Assembly (NCBI RefSeq): GCF_947498015.1
Contig: NZ_CANMIR010000001.1
Span: 310,001-374,000 of the forward strand
DNA length: 64,000 bases
From: an uncultured Neptuniibacter sp.
GTDB taxonomy: Bacteria; Pseudomonadota; Gammaproteobacteria; Pseudomonadales; Balneatricaceae
Reading direction: 5' to 3'
The translations under genes were made by a program, and so were the position numbers. Positions 45,127-54,071 of the stretch are shown in pieces. A model generated the notes under the pieces. That model searched no databases. It saw only the letters and a list, made by a program, of their open reading frames with translations, and had not been told where the DNA came from. Each line of letters opens with the position of its first letter. Positions within the stretch are counted from its first letter, which is position 1.

Positions 45127-45740
45127 AACAGTTCATACCAGCAGATCCCTGTTTCAGCCATGAGATAGAGATCAAGCACAGTCGGTTTATTACCCATATT
45201 GGACATACGCCCGACCCGAAGAGCGCCCAACAGTTTATCGAGTCAATACGTCAACAACACCCCAAAGCTAACCACAACTGCTGGGCACAGATCGCTGGCT
45301 CACGCTCCCTTTTGAACTGCCGGGGTAGTCATGATGATGGTGAGCCCAAGGGAACGGCTGGCAAACCGATGCTAAATGTAATTGAGCATAGTGAAATGTG
45401 CGAAATCTGTGTCGTGGTTACCCGCTATTTTGGTGGTATTAAACTGGGTGCAGGGGGATTGGTCAGGGCCTATAGTCTAGCCGTTCAAGAAGCTCTGCAA
45501 ACTTTACCCATCATTGAAAAAATAGAACAGTTTGATTTTACTCTGGAGCTCCCGCATCACCTTGTTGGAGAGATAGAGCACTTTCTGAATCTTTCAAAGG
45601 TCAATATCACCGAACGTAATTGGAGCGAGCGGTTACTCATCAAAGGAACAGGTAGCGAAAGCAACTTAACCCAGCTCAATCAACTCCTTGATGCGGTAAA
45701 ACATGTCACCCATTACAAAGACAAGTTTAATCGCTGGTAA
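45123..45740 (+). CDS. IMPACT/YigZ family protein
   Basis: This 205-residue protein starts at GTG 45123, overlapping the preceding TGA; AGGA lies eight bases upstream. The family core is present: IKHSRFITHIGHTPDPKSAQQFI, NHNCWAQIAG, DDGEPKGTAGKPML, VVTRYFGGIKLGAGGLVRAYS. YigZ/IMPACT proteins have a ribosomal S5-like fold; the E. coli protein's role is unclear, while eukaryotic IMPACT regulates GCN2. The 3' end overlaps the convergent SulP gene by 28 bases. Confidence 0.93.
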   Translation: MKQFIPADPCFSHEIEIKHSRFITHIGHTPDPKSAQQFIESIRQQHPKANHNCWAQIAGSRSLLNCRGSHDDGEPKGTAGKPMLNVIEHSEMCEICVVVTRYFGGIKLGAGGLVRAYSLAVQEALQTLPIIEKIEQFDFTLELPHHLVGEIEHFLNLSKVNITERNWSERLLIKGTGSESNLTQLNQLLDAVKHVTHYKDKFNRW

Positions 45741-47365
45741 GCAGCTTCCAGCGCTTTTTCCCGCTCTTCAAACAGAAGCTCCTCCGGCAGCCTTGTCAGA
45801 ATCTGCATCCTTTCAAAAACATTTCTGACAATCGAATTCATACCGATCAGGTAAACATCCCGCTCTGCGGACTGAGCGTCGATAATCATATTCTCAATCG
45901 TCATCGCAGTAGAAACATCGATTAAGGGAACAGAGGTAAAATCGATCATCAACGCTTCATGAGGCTGACAATCTGCTAATTTTTTTTTCATCCCTTTAAC
46001 CGCTGCATAACTGACCGGGCCATCAATATGGTAAAGAAGAATACGACCTTCCGCTTTCCGAAGTATGGATCGCTCCCTTGCCGATAACCGTTCAAAATTA
46101 TCCGGCTGGTCTGATATCACCCGAATAGAGTCCAACTGAATATCCGAAAGCCGCTTAATCGTGATGATATTTGCCAGAAAAACCCCAACTATGACTGCAG
46201 TCACCAGGTCCACAAAAACGGTCAACCCCAGAACTAGCAACATGAGGATTACCACAAAGAGCGGAGCCCGATGTATACGGCGCAAAAAATTCCAATCAAT
46301 GATATCAATGCCTACTTTGATCAGAATGCCAGCCAAAACCGCCAGAGGAATATGTTCAGCAAGGGAGCCAGCCCCAAGAATGATCGCAAACAATATCAAT
46401 GCATGAAAAACACCGGATAACCTCCCCTGCCCTCCAGCCCTAATATTCACGACGGTCCTCATTGTCGCACCAGCCCCAGGCAACCCGCCAAACAGGCCGG
46501 ATACCATGTTACCTATTCCCTGCCCAACCAATTCACGATCTGAATCATGTACCGTCTTCGTCAAATTATCCGCCACTAATGAGGTTAACAATGAATCAAT
46601 GGAACCAAGCGCTGCCAACATCAAAGCCGCCAGGAACATCTCTTTAAAAAGAGAGAGATCAATCACCGGTAGCTGAAACTGGGGCAGGCCTGTAGGGATC
46701 TCACCGATAATGATCACACCCTCATTTTGAAAGAAAAGTAGATAGATAATCGTTCCCACCACAAGCGCGATTAAAGGTGAAGGTAAAATACGACCAAGGG
46801 CAGCAGGGCAGAAAAAAACAATTAAGAGCGTCACACCACCCAAGAGAAAAGCAGTGGGATTAGCAGTTTCAAGATGCTGCGGAAGTAGTTGCAAAGAACT
46901 CAGTACGGATGCAGCCGCATCGTGTCCCAACAGTGGGGATAACTGCAGGGCGATAATAATGACGCCAATCCCACTCATAAAACCAGATATCACTGGGAAG
47001 GGGATTAATGTGATGTACTTACCGAGCTTAAACAATCCAAAAAGAATCTGCAGCCCACCTCCCATTAACACCACCGTAAAAGCCAGCGCGGGCCCTTGTT
47101 GCGGATCAACGGCACTGAACTGAGTAAACACGGCCGCCATTACCACCGTCATCGGCCCAGTGGGTCCTGAGATCTGAGTTGATGTTCCGCCAAATAGCGC
47201 TGCAAACACCCCTACAAAAATCGCACCATAGATGCCGGCAATAGGACCTGCACCCGATGATACACCAAAGGCCAGAGCCAGCGGCAACGCCACCACAGCA
47301 GCCGTTAATCCACCAAAAAGATCACCTCGGAGATGACAGAAATGAACACTTTTAAGCAGTGACAT
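45713..47365 (-). CDS. SulP family anion transporter with STAS domain
   Basis: This 550-residue inner-membrane protein has about 10-12 TM helices and a C-terminal STAS domain (about 430-540: ILLYHIDGPVSYAAVKGMKKKL, LMIDFTSVPLIDVSTAMTIENM). The N-terminal SulP signature is DLFGGLTAAVVALPLALAFGVSSGAGPIAG. Bacterial SulP proteins carry sulfate, bicarbonate or dicarboxylates; no carbonic anhydrase lies next to it, so bicarbonate versus sulfate is open. It is a single gene. Confidence 0.94.
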   Translation of the reverse strand: MSLLKSVHFCHLRGDLFGGLTAAVVALPLALAFGVSSGAGPIAGIYGAIFVGVFAALFGGTSTQISGPTGPMTVVMAAVFTQFSAVDPQQGPALAFTVVLMGGGLQILFGLFKLGKYITLIPFPVISGFMSGIGVIIIALQLSPLLGHDAAASVLSSLQLLPQHLETANPTAFLLGGVTLLIVFFCPAALGRILPSPLIALVVGTIIYLLFFQNEGVIIIGEIPTGLPQFQLPVIDLSLFKEMFLAALMLAALGSIDSLLTSLVADNLTKTVHDSDRELVGQGIGNMVSGLFGGLPGAGATMRTVVNIRAGGQGRLSGVFHALILFAIILGAGSLAEHIPLAVLAGILIKVGIDIIDWNFLRRIHRAPLFVVILMLLVLGLTVFVDLVTAVIVGVFLANIITIKRLSDIQLDSIRVISDQPDNFERLSARERSILRKAEGRILLYHIDGPVSYAAVKGMKKKLADCQPHEALMIDFTSVPLIDVSTAMTIENMIIDAQSAERDVYLIGMNSIVRNVFERMQILTRLPEELLFEEREKALEAAYQRLNLSL

Positions 47366-47695
47366 CAGCTCTTCCCTATGCCCACATAGTACGAGAAATC
47401 GTGATTAAAGCGCTTATGACTGTATCACGTAACTATTTGAGTTTAAAAAATAACCAGCCTTTCATTAGTTGAATGAAGTTTCAAATTGGATTTTCTTGAA
47501 GATTTATTCCTTGCTGCCGATACTAAGAGTAACTTTATCCAAGTTTTGTTGGGATTTTTTACAGTTGATATTCCCATACTCAAACGCTTGTTTTAAAGTT
47601 AGTGAGTAATCGATCAATTGCGGGTGGCAGTCAGATATTTTTCTCCACTCCACAGTTTATATCTACTATCAACCGATGATAGTAATAGGGGAAGT
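47366..47695. other. 330-base divergent region between SulP and GGDEF genes
   Basis: An AT-rich gap without gene or strong hairpin. A plus-strand frame extends upstream from the cyclase to 47618, but its first 26 codons lack cyclase-like character and a ribosome site. Promoters for both divergent genes presumably lie here, though I cannot fix them. Confidence 0.4.
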
Positions 47696-48724
47696 ATGAA
47701 GTTCGCTGAAAACAATAATCAGGCAGCAGAGTATCTCCGTCAGGCTGTTCCTCTGATGGTGAAACACAATATTCCACCAAACCCTCTCAATTACGCACTT
47801 TGGTATACCTATGTAAGTGATCGTGTACCTGAACTCAATGCTCAGCTTGATAAAACGCTGAATACATATGGCACCTGCCCAACTATGCTGAGTGAACAGC
47901 TCTTCAGAGATCATATGATCAAAGAGGAGATTCAGGGAGCCGAAGACATTCAGGCAAGCCTTATCGGTTTGATCAACGACCTTCATGAACATGCTGGTAA
48001 CACAGCAGAGAAGACAGAAAATTTCAGCAATGTGCTGGAGGAAAGTCTGGATTCACTCAGTGCTGCAGATGAGGATGGGGAGCCCAGCCTACCTCTTGAA
48101 TCAGTTATCCATGCACTAGCCGATCATACAAAATCTATTAGTGAAACAGCTCGCTTGTTTCAGGAGAGAATGCACGAAGCACAGGCTGAGATTCAGGCAT
48201 TGAAAGATGAGCTCAACAAAACTCGTCAGGATGCCCGAGTCGACCCCTTGACCAACCTTTTCAATCGCCGTGCTTTTGATGCTGAACTTAATCAGCTGGT
48301 TTCACTGCAAGGGTCAGATCTGGTGTCATCGTTTATTCTGGTCGATATTGACCACTTTAAACGTTTCAACGATACCTACGGCCATCTGATGGGTGACAAA
48401 GTGCTTCAATATGTTGGCAAACTCCTCAAAGAGGTTTGCCAGGAACCGATGCTACCTGTCCGTTTTGGTGGAGAAGAGTTTGCGGTTCTCATGCCCGGCA
48501 CCACTAAAAAAGAAGCGGCAGATATTGCTGATCAAGTACGCCAGAAGATTCAGGCCATTCGAATTAAGCAGAAGAAATCCGGTGAAATCATTAGTTCAAT
48601 CACAGCCTCATTTGGCGTTTCTCAACTTGTTAATGGTGAATCCGCCGAGCAACTGGTAGAACGTACAGATAAAGCCCTCTATCAAGCAAAAGATAATGGC
48701 CGCAATCAGGTCGTAATCTCATAA
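47696..48724 (+). CDS. Diguanylate cyclase (cytoplasmic, GGEEF)
   Basis: This 342-residue soluble protein makes c-di-GMP from two GTP. The N-terminal helical domain (about 1-170: LRQAVPLMVKHNIPPNPLNYALWYTYVSDRVPELNAQL) is seen in many pseudomonad cyclases. A coiled-coil (TARLFQERMHEAQAEIQALKDELNKTR) leads into DPLTNLFNRRAFD, VDIDHFKRFNDTYGHLMGDK and the active site RFGGEEFAVL. The product-inhibition RxxD site is absent (QEPM at that place). ATG at 47696 has GGGAAG upstream. It is a single gene; a short hairpin, GGAGCTAC/GTAGCTCC (48765-48783), follows. Confidence 0.94.
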   Translation: MKFAENNNQAAEYLRQAVPLMVKHNIPPNPLNYALWYTYVSDRVPELNAQLDKTLNTYGTCPTMLSEQLFRDHMIKEEIQGAEDIQASLIGLINDLHEHAGNTAEKTENFSNVLEESLDSLSAADEDGEPSLPLESVIHALADHTKSISETARLFQERMHEAQAEIQALKDELNKTRQDARVDPLTNLFNRRAFDAELNQLVSLQGSDLVSSFILVDIDHFKRFNDTYGHLMGDKVLQYVGKLLKEVCQEPMLPVRFGGEEFAVLMPGTTKKEAADIADQVRQKIQAIRIKQKKSGEIISSITASFGVSQLVNGESAEQLVERTDKALYQAKDNGRNQVVIS

Positions 48725-49031
48725 CCGCTCATAAAATCACAACTCTCGCTGGTACCGGAAAGTAGGAGCTACAAAGTAGCTCCGAACTCCCCTTTACATC
48801 CTCAATCCTTAAATAGACTGATCGCCCCTAAGCGAGTATCAAGATTTCAAATCAAAGCCTGTTTTTATCAAAATAAGTTTTTGACCATTCTATAACAGAT
48901 AAAAAACCATCCTCAGCGACAATAGATGGATCGGAAAATTTTCCTTCCTAGAATAATTCAACCATATCTTATATAAAGGGATTAACTAAGCAGCCAACGC
49001 CTGTGCTGCCCGCAAAGATATTGGCCAATCG
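48725..49031. other. 307-base region between cyclase gene and modA
   Basis: It contains an 8-bp hairpin, GGAGCTAC-AAA-GTAGCTCC, at 48765-48783 without a T-run, perhaps ending the cyclase transcript. AT-rich sequence follows toward modA. I looked for a ModE-type operator and a molybdenum-cofactor riboswitch and could not recognise either. Confidence 0.45.
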
Positions 49032-49802
49032 ATGAATTTGAAATTCCTGCTGTTCACTGTGCTGATGTTAAGCCACTCAGCCTTTGCAAAGGAGACGGTG
49101 ACAATTTTCGCAGCCGCTTCTCTGACCTCTCCGCTTCAGGAGATTGCTCATCAGATTGAAAAAACTTCACCGGTAAAAATAATTCTCTCTTTTGCCTCCT
49201 CCTCCACACTGGCCAGACAGATAACACAAGGCGCCCCAGCAGATCTGTATCTATCCGCTAACTCTCGCTGGGTAGATTACCTGGAGAAAGATGCTCACCT
49301 GCAGCCCGCCAGCCGAAAGGCGCTACTCAAAAACCGGCTCGTAATCGCCTCCCAGAGAGAATCAGCTATACCGTACTTCGAATTCAGCCCTGCGCTGGTT
49401 CTTAGCAACCTCCCGGAATTCAGTGGCCGTATCGCTGTAGGCGATCCACAGCACGTCCCTGTTGGTATTTATGCAAAAGAAGCATTAGAAAAGGTAAACC
49501 TCTGGCACAGCTGGAAAGATAAACTGGCTCCCACCAATAGCGCACGCTCTGCACTCGCGCTCACTGAGCGAGGTGAAACCCTTCTGGGAATTCACTATTA
49601 CACTGATGTCAGCCAGAACCCTAAACTTAAAGTACTTAGTCAGATCCCATCCACTCTGCATAGCCCAATTATCTATGAGGTTGCGATGCTCAACAGATCA
49701 ACACACAATGCTGTTTCATCGGTATACCATTATCTATTCAGCCAGGAAGCTGCCAGCGTATTTGAACGTTTTGGCTTTACTACATCGGGATATAAGAAAT
49801 AG
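49032..49802 (+). CDS. modA: Molybdate ABC transporter, periplasmic binding protein
   Basis: ModA captures molybdate or tungstate in the periplasm. The 256-residue protein has a signal peptide (MNLKFLLFTVLMLSHSAFAKE, cleavage near AFA-KE). Oxyanion-contact segments are typical: FAAASLTSPLQEIA at the N-terminus, SFASSSTLARQITQGAPADLYLSA, and VGDPQHVPVGIYAKEAL. modB begins directly after its stop, forming modABC. Confidence 0.95.
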   Translation: MNLKFLLFTVLMLSHSAFAKETVTIFAAASLTSPLQEIAHQIEKTSPVKIILSFASSSTLARQITQGAPADLYLSANSRWVDYLEKDAHLQPASRKALLKNRLVIASQRESAIPYFEFSPALVLSNLPEFSGRIAVGDPQHVPVGIYAKEALEKVNLWHSWKDKLAPTNSARSALALTERGETLLGIHYYTDVSQNPKLKVLSQIPSTLHSPIIYEVAMLNRSTHNAVSSVYHYLFSQEAASVFERFGFTTSGYKK

Positions 49803-50501
49803 ATGTATTTAACAGAGTATGAATGGTCCGCCTTACTGCTTAGCTTGAAGGTTTCTCTGACCGCAATAGTTATCAGCCTGCCTGTAGCCATTTTAGTGGC
49901 CTGGCTTCTGGCCCGGAAACACTTTACAGGTAAATCGCTGCTAGATGGTATCGTTCACCTCCCCCTGGTTCTTCCGCCGGTCGTCATCGGCTATCTTCTG
50001 CTCATCGGCTTTGGTCGTCAGGGGTGGATCGGAAAACCACTGTTTGAGCTGACCGGTTTTAGTTTTAGTTTCAGTTGGCAGGGCGCTGCATTGGCTGCAG
50101 CGGTAGTCGCTTTTCCCTTAATGGTCAGAGCGATCCGCCAGGGTATTGAAGCGGTCGACACCAGACTAGAACTTGCAGCCCGTACGCTCGGCGCTTCACC
50201 TCTAAAGGTCTTTCTGACAATTACGTTGCCTCTAACGCTACCTGGAATACTATCTGGTACTGTTTTGGGGTTTGCCCGAGCATTAGGCGAGTTTGGAGCC
50301 ACCATTACCTTTGTATCCAATATCCCAGAAATCACCCGAACGATTCCACTGGCAATGTACGCCTTTATCGAAACCCCTGGTGCAGAAGCTCAGGCGGCCC
50401 GACTCTGTATTATCGCTATCACAATTGCCCTGATTTCGTTACTTGCATCTGAGTGGTTAACCCGTAAAACGATCCGGAAACTGGGGGGCGATCATGCTTG
50501 A
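49803..50501 (+). CDS. modB: Molybdate ABC transporter permease
   Basis: This 232-residue inner-membrane protein has five TM helices. The ATPase-contact EAA loop reads LELAARTLGASPLKVFLTITLPLTLPG, followed by GFARALGEFGATITFVSNIP, a signature of ModB. The ATG abuts the modA stop, and modC starts eight bases before its end, so all three are coupled. Confidence 0.96.
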   Translation: MYLTEYEWSALLLSLKVSLTAIVISLPVAILVAWLLARKHFTGKSLLDGIVHLPLVLPPVVIGYLLLIGFGRQGWIGKPLFELTGFSFSFSWQGAALAAAVVAFPLMVRAIRQGIEAVDTRLELAARTLGASPLKVFLTITLPLTLPGILSGTVLGFARALGEFGATITFVSNIPEITRTIPLAMYAFIETPGAEAQAARLCIIAITIALISLLASEWLTRKTIRKLGGDHA

Positions 50502-51594
50502 AGTCGCGCTTCACTCACAGTTAGGCGAACTGGATCTTCGCTGTAGATTTCAGTCGCCCAACAATGGAATTACGGTTGTTTTCGGTCGTTCAGGTTCTGG
50601 AAAGACCAGCTTAATCAATATGGTTGCGGGACTGTTGAAACCGGATTTGGGTAGGATAACGCTTGATAATGAAACATTGACTGATACGGCCCAGAAAATA
50701 CATATCCCGCCCGAAAAGAGAGAGATAGGGTACGTTTTCCAGGAGGCTCGACTGTTCCCTCATTACACAGTCAAAGGAAATCTTTGTTACAGCGCCAAAG
50801 CCTCATGCTCGACATCAGAATTTCAAAAGATAATCTCAATGCTAGACATCGCACCACTACTGAACCGTTACCCTCCATCACTATCGGGTGGTGAACGCCA
50901 ACGTGTTGCCATAGGACGGGCCCTGCTATCAAAGCCTCGACTGTTGCTGATGGATGAACCTTTGGCTTCCCTGGACCTCCCCCGAAAAAAAGAACTACTA
51001 CCCTATCTGGCTCAGCTATCCAAACAAGTTGAGATCCCAATACTGTACGTTACTCATAGCCTCGAAGAGATTGTGCAGCTAGCAGATTATATGCTGTTGC
51101 TGGATGAGGGGAAGATCATTGAGTCAGGTAGTGTTGAGAAGGTTTGGAGCTCTGACGCGATGAAACCCTGGCTGGAGGGCGACGCTCGTAGCTCCCTGCT
51201 AACCGCAACTCTGGATCATCATCACACCAGCTACCCTATGTCTTGTGTAAGTCTCTCTAACGATATCAAGCTTTGGATCAGGCAGCTCTCTCTCGCACCT
51301 GAACAAACAGTCCGGATCCGCATACATGCGAATGATGTCTCTATTATTCGGGAAAAACCCAATGGTAGCAGTATTCGTAACATACTACCTGCCCAGATCA
51401 AACAGATACATGTGGGGGGTGATCATCAAGCGGAAGTCGAGTTACAGATAGGTAAGTTTTCAGTTTGGTCGCATATCACCAAATGGGCCGTTGATGAGCT
51501 CAGGCTAAAAACCGGTGAGCACGTATATGCACAGATTAAGGGAATCAGTGTGACTCAGGATGATTGGAGCAGTGTTTCTGCTGATGCGAATTAG
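50494..51594 (+). CDS. modC: Molybdate ABC transporter ATPase
   Basis: This 366-residue ATPase has Walker A FGRSGSGKTSL, Q-loop GYVFQEARLFPHYTV, signature LSGGERQRVAIGRALL and Walker B LLLMDEPLASLD. The C-terminal TOBE/MOP domain (about 290-360) binds oxyanion, as in ModC, and can give feedback inhibition. It powers molybdate import with ModAB. A hairpin at 51623-51648 follows. Confidence 0.96.
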   Translation: MLEVALHSQLGELDLRCRFQSPNNGITVVFGRSGSGKTSLINMVAGLLKPDLGRITLDNETLTDTAQKIHIPPEKREIGYVFQEARLFPHYTVKGNLCYSAKASCSTSEFQKIISMLDIAPLLNRYPPSLSGGERQRVAIGRALLSKPRLLLMDEPLASLDLPRKKELLPYLAQLSKQVEIPILYVTHSLEEIVQLADYMLLLDEGKIIESGSVEKVWSSDAMKPWLEGDARSSLLTATLDHHHTSYPMSCVSLSNDIKLWIRQLSLAPEQTVRIRIHANDVSIIREKPNGSSIRNILPAQIKQIHVGGDHQAEVELQIGKFSVWSHITKWAVDELRLKTGEHVYAQIKGISVTQDDWSSVSADAN

Positions 51595-51622
51595 GGAGGA
51601 TAGGGGTAACGGGCAAGATAAG

Positions 51623-51648
51623 AGGCTGCACATAGGCATGTACAGCCT
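51623..51648. repeat. Intergenic hairpin after modC with AGGC loop
   Basis: AGGCTGCACAT, loop AGGC, ATGTACAGCCT pairs over 11 bp with one mismatch. It has no T-tract and lies between convergent modC and a small hypothetical gene. Its loop is the same as in the hairpin at 40498-40535. Confidence 0.55.
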
Positions 51649-51659
51649 GTAACCATCAG

Positions 51660-51902
51660 TTACGCTATCTGTGCGGCTTCCTGACGACGTGCATAAGCAG
51701 CGCCAACACGGCAACCGTATACACCCACTTCACCCTTCCAGCGCATCCAAGTAAGGAACTGGCCTACAGCCTCAACAGCCTGACTCAGTACTGACTCTTT
51801 GATATCAGCGCTTTGATCAAATGCGCCCATTGCCTGAAGTTCTTCAGCAATACGGCGGTCATCATTTGCCACACCTGTAAAATTCATACCATTCAAGTTC
51901 AT
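51660..51902 (-). CDS. Small hypothetical protein
   Basis: This 80-residue soluble protein starts MNLNGMNFTGVANDDRRIAEELQAMGAFDQSADIKESVL and continues with an amphipathic helix and WMRWKGEVGVYGCRVGAAYARRQ. It has an AGAGG ribosome site about seven bases before the ATG. The composition looks like a real small helical protein, but I recognise no domain. It lies between modC and the DinB-like gene, with no obvious partner. Confidence 0.65.
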   Translation of the reverse strand: MNLNGMNFTGVANDDRRIAEELQAMGAFDQSADIKESVLSQAVEAVGQFLTWMRWKGEVGVYGCRVGAAYARRQEAAQIA

Positions 51903-52062
51903 GCTTAGTGCCTCTCAAGCGTTTCAAACTAGACTTAAGTATACCCACCCTTGCTGCGCCGCACAATATTTAACCAGCATATTCCTGCAGAAAACACCTT
52001 CAAAATCCCTATTGATAGGCTCCCCTGCCCGGCAGATGAGGGATGTATCACCAACAACAATT

Positions 52063-52596
52063 TCACGCTTCCGGTATGACTGCCAAAAGGTCCGTAACAG
52101 CCAATTCCACACCGAGCTGATTGAGTAAAACGGTCACCTGCCCGCGGTGATGAGTCTGATGATTAAAGAGGTGCTGCAGGAGATATCCGAATCGTTTTTC
52201 AAACTTATTGCCCTGCATATTACAGTAGGTGATTGGATAACTGAGATCATAGATCTCCATCTCGTCACACAGCTCAATGAGGGTCAGATCTATCTGATAC
52301 CGGGTATCCTGAAGCGCTTCCAGATCGTCATAGAGGACTGTGGTTAACGTCTTGGGGGATTCCATCGCCCTGACCACGTTGAGAGAATCAAACCCACTTG
52401 GATGAGCAGAGAAACGCTTCAGCCAGATGATATCTCCGACCAGAATATGGTTTAACGTACCGATGACCGAGCCAAAAAATGCACCACGGTCCTCTACCAG
52501 ATCACTCTTATCCAATTCGTTGGCCGCGTCAAATACACTTTCATTCATCCATTGGTTATATCGCGCCATTAGTTCAAATTGGTCTTTCAATGTCAT
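52063..52596 (-). CDS. DinB family protein
   Basis: This 177-residue four-helix-bundle protein is of the DinB/YfiT type. It starts MTLKDQFELMARYNQWMNESVFDAANEL. The three metal-binding histidine regions are present: GTLNHILVGDIIW, and NHQTHHRGQVTVLL near the C-terminus. Members are putative thiol-dependent metalloenzymes; in Bacillus, DinB is DNA-damage-induced. The name does not imply DNA polymerase IV. It is a single gene diverging from the glycosyltransferase. Confidence 0.9.
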   Translation of the reverse strand: MTLKDQFELMARYNQWMNESVFDAANELDKSDLVEDRGAFFGSVIGTLNHILVGDIIWLKRFSAHPSGFDSLNVVRAMESPKTLTTVLYDDLEALQDTRYQIDLTLIELCDEMEIYDLSYPITYCNMQGNKFEKRFGYLLQHLFNHQTHHRGQVTVLLNQLGVELAVTDLLAVIPEA

Positions 52597-52736
52597 ACCG
52601 CCTCCTTAATCAGCCTCATGACCAGCTAGCTCCCTGCGCCTTCGGATCATTGAGTCGGAGTCATTTAATCAGGCAAAGATGACAACTTGTATATTATTCA
52701 GGAGTTATAGGTAAAATATCGCGTTCGCAGTTAATT

Positions 52737-53999
52737 ATGGTCTCTTCTATGCTATCAGTTCTGGTTATTGGCTATGTCTGGCCTGAGCCCAATTCATCAG
52801 CGGCGGGTAGCCATATGCTCTCCTTACTACGTCTGTTCCGGGCACAAAACTGGCAAGTCACTTTCGCCAGCCCAGCCCAGAAAACCGAGCATATGACCGA
52901 TCTGGCCAACGAAGGAATAGAGAGTCAAAACATCGCGTTAAACGACAGCAGTTTTGACCGCTTTATTACAGAACTCACTCCCGATATCGTCATGTTTGAC
53001 CGCTTTATGATGGAGGAGCAGTTCGGTTGGCGGGTCGAGAAAAACTGCCCTGACGCACTGCGTATTCTGGATACAGAGGATCTCCAATGTTTGCGTCATG
53101 CACGCCATCAGGCTGTAAAACAGAACCGGGAAGTTGAATTATCTGACCTCTTCTCAGACCTGGCTAAACGTGAAATTGCTGCCATTTTCCGTTCTGACCT
53201 GTCACTGATCATCTCCAGCTACGAGATGTCACTCCTGCAGCAACAGTTCGCTCTTCCATCTACGTTGATCTACCACCTCCCGTTTATGCTGGACCTCCCA
53301 TCGCTACCCGTCGATCAACCATCCTTTGAGCAGCGCAAGCATATGGTGATGATAGGAAACTTCAGACACGCTCCTAACTGGGATTCCGTTTTGCAGATGC
53401 AGCGACTCTGGCCATCGATCAAACAGCAACTAAAAGCTATGGGAGAAGAGGATGTCGAACTGCATATCTATGGCGCTTACCCCCCTCCTAAAGCGACAGC
53501 CCTGCACAACCCCAAAACAGGCTTTCAGATAAAAGGATGGGCTGACAGCGCCTATGACGTTCTGAAAAATGCTCGACTCTGTCTCTCACCATTGAGGTTT
53601 GGTGCTGGAATTAAGGGAAAACTACTGGACGCCATGGTTTGCAAAACCCCGAGTATCACCTCCCCTATTGGAGCAGAAGGGATGAGCCCCGATCATGAAT
53701 GGCCGGGTGAGATTGCAGAATCCGATGAAGCATTCATTGAACTCACCGCTTCGCTCTACTGTGACCCGGATCGGTGGCATGCCAAACAGGCTTTAGCTTC
53801 TCCCATTCTTTCTCACTATTATGATGGTGAAAAAAACGGAAATACTCTGGTCGAACACATTTTACAACTGCGTGCCCGCTTATCGGAACACCGCCTGAAT
53901 AACTTTACGGGCGCGATGCTTTGCCATCATACGATGAAAAGCACACAGTATATGTCTCAGTGGATAGAAGCTAAAAATAAACTACCACCTCAAACCTAG
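52737..53999 (+). CDS. Family-4-like glycosyltransferase
   Basis: This 420-residue protein has a two-Rossmann GT-B layout. The N-terminal domain begins MLSVLVIGYVWPEPNSSAAGSHMLSLLRLF, an acceptor-domain signature of GT4-type enzymes. The C-terminal domain has MIGNFRHAPNWDSV, ELHIYGAYPP, IKGWADSAYDVLKNARLCLSPLRFGAGIKGKLLDAM and a terminal E of the E-x7-E type. The sugar and acceptor are unknown. ATG at 52737 or 52749 are both possible. It is not in a polysaccharide cluster; chrA follows after 72 bases. Confidence 0.85.
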   Translation: MVSSMLSVLVIGYVWPEPNSSAAGSHMLSLLRLFRAQNWQVTFASPAQKTEHMTDLANEGIESQNIALNDSSFDRFITELTPDIVMFDRFMMEEQFGWRVEKNCPDALRILDTEDLQCLRHARHQAVKQNREVELSDLFSDLAKREIAAIFRSDLSLIISSYEMSLLQQQFALPSTLIYHLPFMLDLPSLPVDQPSFEQRKHMVMIGNFRHAPNWDSVLQMQRLWPSIKQQLKAMGEEDVELHIYGAYPPPKATALHNPKTGFQIKGWADSAYDVLKNARLCLSPLRFGAGIKGKLLDAMVCKTPSITSPIGAEGMSPDHEWPGEIAESDEAFIELTASLYCDPDRWHAKQALASPILSHYYDGEKNGNTLVEHILQLRARLSEHRLNNFTGAMLCHHTMKSTQYMSQWIEAKNKLPPQT

Positions 54000-54071
54000 C
54001 ATCGTCATGCAGAGGTCATCTTCCTGCCCTATTCTGCTAACCTATTTCAGATGAGGGCATAGGATCACAAG

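Noticed and set aside
48725-49031. Molybdenum-cofactor riboswitch or ModE operator before modABC
   Set aside because: I could not find the characteristic helices or a ModE palindrome by eye; a covariance-model search would be needed to exclude them.
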